Shown: piece after piece, positions 57,877-64,000 of the stretch
Layout of the letters: every line of letters starts with the position of its first letter
How positions within the stretch are numbered: position 1 is the first letter of the stretch
NCBI GenBank assembly: GCA_017557535.1
Contig: JAFYYM010000075.1
Coordinates: 1 to 64,000 of the forward strand
Direction: 5' to 3'
DNA: 64,000 nt
Source: Bacteroidales bacterium
GTDB lineage: Bacteria > Bacteroidota > Bacteroidia > Bacteroidales > UBA932
Position numbers and translations under genes: made by a program
Notes under the pieces: generated by a model
Databases searched by the model: none
What the model saw: only the letters and a program-made list of their open reading frames with translations
Told to the model about the DNA's origin: nothing

Positions 57877-59367
57877 ATGTTCACAAAAGAAGATATCGCC
57901 CAGATAATGGGGCGTGGCGCTAGCCAATCCCAGGTGGAGGAACAAGTTGACCGCTTCAGGAAAGGCTTTCCCTGGATGAGAATCGTGGCTCCGGCCACTC
58001 CCGGGAACGGAATCAAGGTTCTCTCAGCTGAAGATGCGAAGGAGTCGGTAGAGTATTACCATAGAGCGTCAGTCGAGGGCAAATGCAAATTCGTCCCGGC
58101 CTCTGGGGCCGCGTCAAGGATGTTCAAGGACATGTTCTCAGGGCTTGCCAAACTTGAGGCTGGCGAAGACCTTCCCGCAGACGCACCCGGCGCTAAGCTC
58201 GCCGCGAGGATCAAGGATTTCGCTTTCTACGACGAGACGTTGTTCGGTGAGCCTGAAGATAGCCGCGAGTACAGGATAAAAGCCTTGTCAAGGCTTCTGG
58301 GTGAGGATGGCCTCGCTTACGGTTCCAAACCAAAGGGTGTCTTGAAGTTCCACAGTTATCCCTCCGAGGTTAGGACAGCTATCGCTGAGCATCTTGTTGA
58401 GGCTCAGGAATATATGCGTGATTATGAAGATGTCTGCCATCTCGTGGTGACCATATCCCCTGAGCACCGGGAGCTTTTCGAAAAGGCCGTCTCAGAGGTG
58501 GTTCCGGAATATGAGAAGCGCTATGGCGTCCATTATGATATCAATTTCACCTATCAGGACAAGGCGACTGACACGATTGCGGTTGACATGGATAACGAAC
58601 CTTTCCGTACCTCTGACGGGAAACTTCTTTTCCGACCGGCAGGTCATGGAGCGCTTATCCACAACCTCAACGAGGTCGACTCTGAGCTGGTCTCGATCAA
58701 GAACATCGACAATGTCTCCCATGAGAAATACCTCGGAGAGACATCCTTCTATAAGCAGGTCCTCATGGGGGAGGCGCTTAGTTTGCGGGACCAGATATTC
58801 CTCTATATCAGGCGGCTGAACGCTAATCCTTCAGAAGAGATTTGCGCGGAGATAGAAGAATTCCTTGACGTTGTCCTCTGTGTCAAGATTCCTAAGGTCA
58901 GTGACCTTAAGGCGAAGGCGGAGTTGCTGCGTTCAAAGCTAAACCGTCCGATCCGGGTTTGCGGTATGGTACGCAACGAGGGAGAGCCCGGTGGAGGCCC
59001 GTATATCATTGAGGGAAAGGACGGCTGCACATCGCTTCAGATTCTGGAGAGTGTCCAGATCAACAAGGATGACCCGCATGCGGCTGAGGCTATGGCGGGG
59101 GCCACACACTTCAACCCTGTTGACTTGGTCTGCTTGCTTCGGGACTGCAGGGGAGAGAAGTTCGATCTTCTTTCCCACGTTGACCCTGAGACCGGTTTCA
59201 TCAGCTCGAAGAGTTATCAGGGTAGGGAATTGAAAGCACTGGAACTTCCCGGTCTGTGGAACGGAGCCATGAGCGACTGGAACACCCTTTTCGTGGAGGT
59301 TCCGCTTATAACATTCAACCCGGTGAAAGTCGTCCTGGACCTGCTGCGTCCGGCGCACCAGGGGTGA
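57877..59367 (+). CDS. DUF4301 protein
   Basis: 496 aa. The first 250 residues contain the conserved block KFVPASGAASRMFKDMFSGL with PSEVRTAIAEHLVEAQEYM, and the second half RFRPAGHGALIHNLNEVDSE (here LLFRPAGHGALIHNLNEVDS), VRNEGEPGGGPYIIEGKDG and ATHFNPVDLVC. No signal peptide or membrane helix, so cytosolic. Segments such as GHGALIHNL and NEGEPGGGP recall sugar-phosphate nucleotidyltransferases, so an enzyme of nucleotide-sugar type is possible but not shown. It is 18 nt downstream of the phosphate fusion gene and may be co-transcribed. Confidence 0.88.
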   Translation: MFTKEDIAQIMGRGASQSQVEEQVDRFRKGFPWMRIVAPATPGNGIKVLSAEDAKESVEYYHRASVEGKCKFVPASGAASRMFKDMFSGLAKLEAGEDLPADAPGAKLAARIKDFAFYDETLFGEPEDSREYRIKALSRLLGEDGLAYGSKPKGVLKFHSYPSEVRTAIAEHLVEAQEYMRDYEDVCHLVVTISPEHRELFEKAVSEVVPEYEKRYGVHYDINFTYQDKATDTIAVDMDNEPFRTSDGKLLFRPAGHGALIHNLNEVDSELVSIKNIDNVSHEKYLGETSFYKQVLMGEALSLRDQIFLYIRRLNANPSEEICAEIEEFLDVVLCVKIPKVSDLKAKAELLRSKLNRPIRVCGMVRNEGEPGGGPYIIEGKDGCTSLQILESVQINKDDPHAAEAMAGATHFNPVDLVCLLRDCRGEKFDLLSHVDPETGFISSKSYQGRELKALELPGLWNGAMSDWNTLFVEVPLITFNPVKVVLDLLRPAHQG

Positions 59368-59373
59368 TATTCC

Positions 59374-60060
59374 TTAAAACAGCCAGGCTTTGATAAGGAA
59401 CCATAGGACCGGCACCAGAAGCGCCGGGAGATAATTAAGTGTCTTGCAGTCCTTTATCTCGAGGATCGAAAGGCCGGAGGAGATAATCAGCACACCTCCG
59501 ACTATCGCCAGCTCATTTACCAGGGTGCCTTGAAGGAGAGGACTGGTGGAAGCGAGAATGGCGATCAGGTAGAACATACCCTGCCATAGGAAAAGGATAG
59601 GAGCCGCCAGGATCATACCGATACCATATGTGGTGGCGAACACCATCGAAGTCACCAGGTCAAGGGTGGAGTTGGTGTAGAGGAAGGTATTGTCTCCCTG
59701 GAGGGCGCTGAGTACAGGCCCGACTATCGAGAATGTGCCTATGCAATAGAGCAGACAGGCGGAGATCAGCCCTTTGGCGAATGAGTCTCCTCCGAATCTT
59801 GAGACGAGTCGTTTCGTTTTCCCGTCGATATCCAACGCGGTTCCCACAACACCTCCGATGGCCAGGCTGAGAATGAACAGCACCGGGAACTCGCTCTTTG
59901 GCATATTCTGAACAAAGGAATTGGCTCCGAGAGCGATAGAAGCGAGTCCCATCGCATTGAAGAGAGTCTTGCGATACTTCTCACCGAGGCCTTTACGGAA
60001 AAGGGTACCTACCAAAGTTCCGGTGATGATGCAGGCTGTGTTGACAATAGTTCCGATCAT
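59374..60060 (-). CDS. DUF554 membrane protein (YdfK-like)
   Basis: 228 aa with about six to seven hydrophobic helices. The motifs MIGTIVNTACIITGTLVGTL, GLASIALGANSF and SLAIGGVVGTALDID, then GLISACLLYCIGTFSIVGPVLSALQGD are typical for DUF554, a family of integral membrane proteins seen with many metabolic genes; transporter activity has been supposed but not proved. It converges with the DUF4301 gene (gap 6 nt) and diverges from the lyase gene. Confidence 0.9.
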   Translation of the reverse strand: MIGTIVNTACIITGTLVGTLFRKGLGEKYRKTLFNAMGLASIALGANSFVQNMPKSEFPVLFILSLAIGGVVGTALDIDGKTKRLVSRFGGDSFAKGLISACLLYCIGTFSIVGPVLSALQGDNTFLYTNSTLDLVTSMVFATTYGIGMILAAPILFLWQGMFYLIAILASTSPLLQGTLVNELAIVGGVLIISSGLSILEIKDCKTLNYLPALLVPVLWFLIKAWLF

Positions 60061-60126
60061 AACTTTTGCAAAGATAAGAATTTATCAGTACCTTCACCGC
60101 TCCTACTTTAAAAATGACAAAAGCAT

Positions 60127-61575
60127 ATGCCAGTTAAGTTTTACCAAAGCGAGAACCAGGTGCCGCTTGAGATGCACAAGGTCCGTGTAGTCCAGAAACT
60201 TTTCCTTCTTCCAGTCGAGGAGCGCTTGAGATGCATCCAGGAAGCGGGTAACAATACTTTCCTTCTTCAGAACAAGGACATCTACCTTGACATGATCACC
60301 GATTCGGGAGTCAATGGCATGTCTGATCGTCAGATCGCCTCAATGTCGATCGCGGATGACTCCTACGCCGGATCGGAGACCTTCAACCGTGTCAAGGCCG
60401 CTATCAAGGAGGTCTTCGGGACTGATTATGTCCTACCCGCTCACCAGGGCAGGGCCGCGGAGAATATCCTCGCCGAGGCATATGTCAAGCCTGGGATGTA
60501 TACCCTCATGAATTTCCACTTCACAACCACGAAGGCTCATATCACCCGCCTTGGTGGAGAAGTTATAGAACTCGTTGACAAGAAAGGACTTATCCCTCAA
60601 TCCGACGACCCGTTCAAGGGTAATTTCGATCTGAAGGCTTTGAGGAAGACCATTAAGGACCTCGGCCCGGAGAAAGTAGCCTTTGTCCGCGTTGAGGCGG
60701 GAACAAACCTGATTGGCGGTCAGCCCGTCTCTCTCGAGAATATGCTGGCTGTCACGGACATCTGCCACGAGTTCGGTGTGAAGAGCGTTCTGGACGCCTC
60801 TCTCCTTCAAGACAACGTGTACTTCATGAAGATGCGTGAGCCTAGGTGTAAGTATATGACGACCAAGGAGATATACCATATTCTCGCTGACCGTTTCGAC
60901 ATCATTTACTTCTCCGCCCGCAAGTTGGGATTCTCCCGCGGTGGCATCATCACTTCCCACGATAAGAAGTTCTGTGATGAGATGATGGAGTTCGTGCCTC
61001 TATACGAAGGTTTCCTGACCTACGGTGGAATGGAAGTCCGTTCCATGGAAGCCATGGCCGTTGGACTTATCGAGTCCCTCGACATGGAATACATCAGCCA
61101 GGGCCCTGAGTTCATCGCCTACCTGGTCAAGGAACTCGATGACTATGGTGTGCCGGTGATCAAGCCTGCAGGTGGTCTGGGAGCCCATCTCAATTGTTCC
61201 GAGATAGTCCCGGATATTCCTCATAACCAATATCCCGCTGCCGCTGTGGGAGCGGCGCTCTTCATCGCCGGAGGTATCAGGGGAATGGAGCGTGGTACCG
61301 TCAGCGAGCAAAGGAATCCGGATGGCTCAGAGCGTTATGCTGAGCTTGAGCTTCTCCGTCTCGCATTGCCTAGAAGGGTGTTCACCCTCTCGCAGGTGAA
61401 GTATTGCGCGGACAGGGTCAAGTGGCTCTGGGACAACCGTAAGATTATCGGTGGCCTGGAGTGGGTCTCCGAGCCTAAGGTGCTCCGTTTCTTCTTCGGA
61501 AGGATGAAAGAGATCGGCTACTGGCAGGAAGAGCTGGCGAAGAAATTCCGCGAGGATTTCGGCGACTCCCTTTAA
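60127..61575 (+). CDS. PLP-dependent beta-eliminating lyase (tyrosine phenol-lyase/tryptophanase family)
   Basis: 482 aa. Compared by memory with Citrobacter freundii tyrosine phenol-lyase: Tyr71 (here Y80, YAGSETF), Phe123/Thr124 (F132/T133, HFTTTKAH), Asp214 (D223), PLP Lys257 (K266, SARKLGF), Arg381 (R389, GIRGMERG) and Arg404 (R411, ELLRLALPRR) are kept. Arg217 is replaced by Leu226 (LDASLLQDN). The Arg381 equivalent is absent from tryptophanases, so tyrosine phenol-lyase-like action is favoured: beta-elimination of an aromatic amino acid to pyruvate and ammonia. The N-terminus is divergent from Bacteroides TnaA. Substrate is not fixed. Confidence 0.88.
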   Translation: MPVKFYQSENQVPLEMHKVRVVQKLFLLPVEERLRCIQEAGNNTFLLQNKDIYLDMITDSGVNGMSDRQIASMSIADDSYAGSETFNRVKAAIKEVFGTDYVLPAHQGRAAENILAEAYVKPGMYTLMNFHFTTTKAHITRLGGEVIELVDKKGLIPQSDDPFKGNFDLKALRKTIKDLGPEKVAFVRVEAGTNLIGGQPVSLENMLAVTDICHEFGVKSVLDASLLQDNVYFMKMREPRCKYMTTKEIYHILADRFDIIYFSARKLGFSRGGIITSHDKKFCDEMMEFVPLYEGFLTYGGMEVRSMEAMAVGLIESLDMEYISQGPEFIAYLVKELDDYGVPVIKPAGGLGAHLNCSEIVPDIPHNQYPAAAVGAALFIAGGIRGMERGTVSEQRNPDGSERYAELELLRLALPRRVFTLSQVKYCADRVKWLWDNRKIIGGLEWVSEPKVLRFFFGRMKEIGYWQEELAKKFREDFGDSL

Positions 61576-61599
61576 TAATCAGTCACATACCAAACAGTA

Positions 61600-63234
61600 T
61601 CAGTCCCTGCCTTCGGCGGGGACTTTGTATCTGTCGCCGGAAACTCTCACCATCGCGTCATAGAAATTCTGGTCATAGCCTCCAGGCTGGTCATTATACT
61701 TGACTATCAGATACTTCCAGAGCTGATCCCAGCGAGCCATCATCTTTCCGGTGTATTCGGTTGTCTTGGCCGTAAGGAAAGATACCCTGTCCGAAGGGGT
61801 CATCTCTTTTGCCATATCAGCAATCCCATCCTGCTCTGAGATATAGTAGTCCTCGAGCTCTTTCTGGGCGGATCTCAAGTCGCCTATCATGGCGCTGTAT
61901 CTTGGATAGACGAAGTTAGAGACCATATTGCAGAACCAATAGGCTCCCTTTTCGTTGAAGACACCGTTTAGGTTGTTCTCCTCCATGAAAGCGGCAGGTA
62001 TCTCCCTCTCGCAGCAATAGACAGGAACATATGCCACCATATCAGCATCGTCGCAATTGAACCACATCAATCCTCCGACCTCGTCAGGAAGCCAGCTCCT
62101 GAGCTGGGAAACCATCGTGAATCCGGCCTGGGGTGAGGCTATCGGCCTTTCCCTGAAATAATCCTGCCCATTTGACTCAAATGTCTTAGCCCTTGGCCTG
62201 ATGGGCATACCCCACGGTCCGGCGCCAAGATCTTTTGTCATGTCAAGAGGTGTACCCTCGTAATGGTCTCGCATGTCGGCCATTATGTCTTGGACTGAGA
62301 GCTTCCTGTCAGGGGTGATCCAAAGCGGGAGATGGTCGCAGACATCGAATTTCCCATCAATGTAGGGCATGAACTTATCCATCTCGGAAGGATCGGTATG
62401 GTGGCGGAAAAAACTCCATACTCGGGCGTCGCACTGGCGGACTTTGATGAAGGAGATTGGGCAATACGCGTCCCTGAAGCTGAAATCCTCGTCCTTGCCA
62501 GAGAAGAAACCCATTTCCCGCGCGAATGAGATCACATCGCTTGAGTACACGCACTCTCCTTCGATTTCTTGGAATATGCTGTTCTTCCTTGCTTTGGCAA
62601 CTTGAGGGAACTGCCTGATCCTACTTATGTTGGCATGGGCGCTGACCTGGCCGTCCGGGATCCGTAGCGCGACCCACACCGAGCCCTTGCGGCCTGGTCC
62701 CTTACCGACAATCTCCACGATCCAGGCCTCTTCCTTGTCACAGATCGTGAAAGTCTCTCCCTCGTCGCTGTAACCGTACTCGTCCATCAGTTGACCCATT
62801 GTCCGTATCGCTTCCCTGGCTGTGGAGCAACGCTGGAGAGCCAGCTGGATGACATTGTCGTAGCCAAGGATGCCCTCGGGGTTGACGAGCTCATGCCGGC
62901 CTCCGAAGGTTGTCTCAACGATGCAAAGCTGCTTCTCGTTGATATAGCCGATCACATTGTAGGTATATTCCACCTGGTCGACATATCCCTTGATTTCGGC
63001 AGGGTGCCAGAAAGAACGGATGGCTATCTTCTCACCTTTCTCATGCCTTCCGGCGGGGGAGTGGGTGAGCCATCCTGAATAGCCGAAAGTGTCGCAGTTG
63101 TAAGTACAGATGACAGAGCCATCAGCGGAGGCCCCTTTTGTGACGATCAGGTTGGTACAGGCTCTTGATGATGGATCGAACACTAATGCTAAAACAAGGG
63201 AAAGCAGGAGCTTCCCCAAAGGGAAGTGTCTCAT
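61600..63234 (-). CDS. C69 family dipeptidase (secreted)
   Basis: 544 aa. A signal peptide (residues 1-25) ends before Cys26 in SSRACTNLIV; in C69 (PepD-type Ntn-hydrolases) the mature chain begins with this Cys as nucleophile, so signal cleavage would also expose the active residue. The family block GASADGSVICTYNCDTFGYSGWL, then ETTFGGRHELVNPEGILGYDN, and EEAWIVEIVGKGPGRKGSVWVALRIPDGQVSAHANISRIR (in pieces) are conserved. It cleaves dipeptides in the periplasm, helping use of peptides as nutrient. Its 3' end converges with the lyase gene. Confidence 0.93.
   Translation of the reverse strand: MRHFPLGKLLLSLVLALVFDPSSRACTNLIVTKGASADGSVICTYNCDTFGYSGWLTHSPAGRHEKGEKIAIRSFWHPAEIKGYVDQVEYTYNVIGYINEKQLCIVETTFGGRHELVNPEGILGYDNVIQLALQRCSTAREAIRTMGQLMDEYGYSDEGETFTICDKEEAWIVEIVGKGPGRKGSVWVALRIPDGQVSAHANISRIRQFPQVAKARKNSIFQEIEGECVYSSDVISFAREMGFFSGKDEDFSFRDAYCPISFIKVRQCDARVWSFFRHHTDPSEMDKFMPYIDGKFDVCDHLPLWITPDRKLSVQDIMADMRDHYEGTPLDMTKDLGAGPWGMPIRPRAKTFESNGQDYFRERPIASPQAGFTMVSQLRSWLPDEVGGLMWFNCDDADMVAYVPVYCCEREIPAAFMEENNLNGVFNEKGAYWFCNMVSNFVYPRYSAMIGDLRSAQKELEDYYISEQDGIADMAKEMTPSDRVSFLTAKTTEYTGKMMARWDQLWKYLIVKYNDQPGGYDQNFYDAMVRVSGDRYKVPAEGRD
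61603..61628 (+). terminator. Terminator of the lyase gene, inside the end of the C69 gene
   Basis: GTCCCTGCC (61603-61611) pairs with GGCGGGGAC (61615-61623), one T-G pair, loop TTC, followed by TTTGT. It overlaps the last codons of the convergent dipeptidase gene (stop at 61600-61602). Confidence 0.55.
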
Positions 63235-63249
63235 ATCTATAGAGTTGAA

Positions 63250-64000
63250 TTAGTCAGTTGTGATTATGCAGTCACCGGGTCCCTTGATGTTTCCGTCGAG
63301 GATGATCTCTCCGACGGAACCGACATGGATATGCCCTGTACGTGGATTCTTGATGGAGACGACGTGGCCTTTGACGGTGGCTTCCACACTGGAGTACTCG
63401 AAAGCCAAATCGCAGTCTTCCCCGAAGGTGCAATCTTCGAGGACAAGGTTGTCGCAATAGCAAAGAGGTTGTGTCTCGGTGATGTGGCAACGGACAAGCT
63501 TGAAGTTCTTGGAATACCAGGCAAGATACTCCCCGTTGATCACCGAGTCATAAATCTCAATATTCTCCGCTTCCCAGAATGAGTCTTTGGAGTTCAGCAG
63601 GCTATTTTTGATCACCACGTTCTTGGCGTACTGGAAGCCGTAGTTACCTTGCAATTTGACATTCTCCAGGACGATATCCTCGCAATGCATGAAGACGTAG
63701 TCGGCTCTTTCGATGACGCAGTCCTTCACATCGATATGACTGCAATCCCAGAAAGTCTCGCTTCCACCGGGAATCCAGCAGTCTCTCATCTTGATGCCAT
63801 CCATCCTGCGGAATGTCTTCGGGGCGTCGATGATGGTGTTGTAAAGCTCCCCGTTTCGGGAATACCATAGCCCCGAGCGGGCTCCAACAGTCAGGATACT
63901 GTCTCTCACAACGAATCCGTCACACTCCCAGAGGGGATATTTGCCCTCAAAGCGGCATTTTACGCATGTTATGTTTGCGGTCTCCTTCAAGCCAGACTCA
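63250..64000 (-). CDS. DUF3737 protein (right-handed beta-helix), 5' end cut by window
   Basis: At least 250 aa; the open frame continues past the window edge, so the start is missing. The repeated short strands (CKFEGKYPLWECDGF-like turns, FWDCSHIDVKDCVI, FMHCEDIVLENVKL, FWEAENIEIYDSVI) form a pectate-lyase-type right-handed beta-helix. Key residues resemble the DUF3737 family (ESGLKETANI, GKYPLWECD, WIPGGSETFWDC). Such proteins are widespread in gut Firmicutes and Bacteroidales; catalytic activity is unknown. It is 15 nt from the dipeptidase gene on the same strand. Confidence 0.85.
   Translation of the reverse strand, partial: ESGLKETANITCVKCRFEGKYPLWECDGFVVRDSILTVGARSGLWYSRNGELYNTIIDAPKTFRRMDGIKMRDCWIPGGSETFWDCSHIDVKDCVIERADYVFMHCEDIVLENVKLQGNYGFQYAKNVVIKNSLLNSKDSFWEAENIEIYDSVINGEYLAWYSKNFKLVRCHITETQPLCYCDNLVLEDCTFGEDCDLAFEYSSVEATVKGHVVSIKNPRTGHIHVGSVGEIILDGNIKGPGDCIITTD

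Noticed and set aside
1-64000. CRISPR arrays, insertion sequences, prophage or rRNA genes
   Set aside because: No regularly spaced repeats, transposase or phage structural genes, or rRNA segments were recognised anywhere in the window.

Overview
The window is about 64 kb of a chromosome from the phylum Bacteroidota, most likely the order Bacteroidales. I infer this from gene content: parA-parB-DUF5683-MltD, tgt-lptG, a NfeD/flotillin pair, a homodimeric pyruvate:ferredoxin oxidoreductase, DUF1573, DUF4301 and DUF3737 proteins, a radical-SAM-linked lipoprotein and an HhH outer-membrane-type protein. Promoter-like sites also fit the phylum: TAnnTTTG, often TATATTTG, with TTG or TTTG 18-21 bp upstream. 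Shine-Dalgarno sequences are missing from almost every start. Base composition is moderate GC and even. I see no insertion sequence, phage, CRISPR array or rRNA operon. Genus cannot be fixed from the sequence alone.

Layout. 0-1.1 kb: rpsF (partial)-rpsR-rplI. 1.2-3.2 kb: a hairpin leader and a large protein with a TerD-like C-terminal region. 3.1-7.3 kb (-): parE, an acyltransferase and an acyl-CoA ligase. 7.4-16.5 kb (+): DUF1573, ferredoxin, M16 protease, NfeD, flotillin, an Xre-type regulator, and two secreted proteins. 16.5-21 kb (-): nifJ and fabD, then tRNA-Arg(CCG). 21.2-24.5 kb (-): WYL regulator and S9 peptidase. 24.6-27.3 kb (+): rSAM-associated lipoprotein and recG. 27.3-32.3 kb: dTDP-rhamnose genes split between a - strand rfbD-rfbA-rfbC operon and a + strand rnhA-pdxA-rfbB operon. 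32.3-33.1 kb: a structured RNA candidate and ssb. 33.3-40.3 kb: zinc-ribbon protein, nucleoside transporter, tgt-lptG, and uraA-dut-murF. 40.2-45.3 kb (-): hpt/adk fusion, GH88-DUF2264 fusion, obgE, PAP2. 45.5-53.9 kb: HhH protein (+), then parA-parB-DUF5683-mltD and priA (-). 53.9-55.8 kb: tRNA-Phe and a small ABC pair with an esterase-like hydrolase. 55.9-64 kb: a phosphate-transporter fusion, DUF4301, DUF554, a tyrosine phenol-lyase-like enzyme, a C69 dipeptidase and DUF3737 (partial).

Most of the window is housekeeping: translation, replication and segregation, envelope sugar precursors, peptidoglycan and fermentative metabolism. The most interesting item is at 55.9-57.9 kb. A Na/Pi cotransporter with its PhoU-like domain continues in frame into an OmpR/PhoB-type winged-helix DNA-binding domain. 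Its upstream region holds three TTGATAA repeats spaced 10-11 bp, a layout like a Pho box. This suggests a single-polypeptide circuit joining phosphate transport to transcription.

Other items worth a look are a canonical Shine-Dalgarno on rpsR, a terminator-like leader before the TerD-like gene, a rod-shaped RNA candidate near 32.4 kb, a GH88-DUF2264 fusion placed between hpt/adk and obgE, and a divergent beta-eliminating lyase that has lost an active-site arginine.
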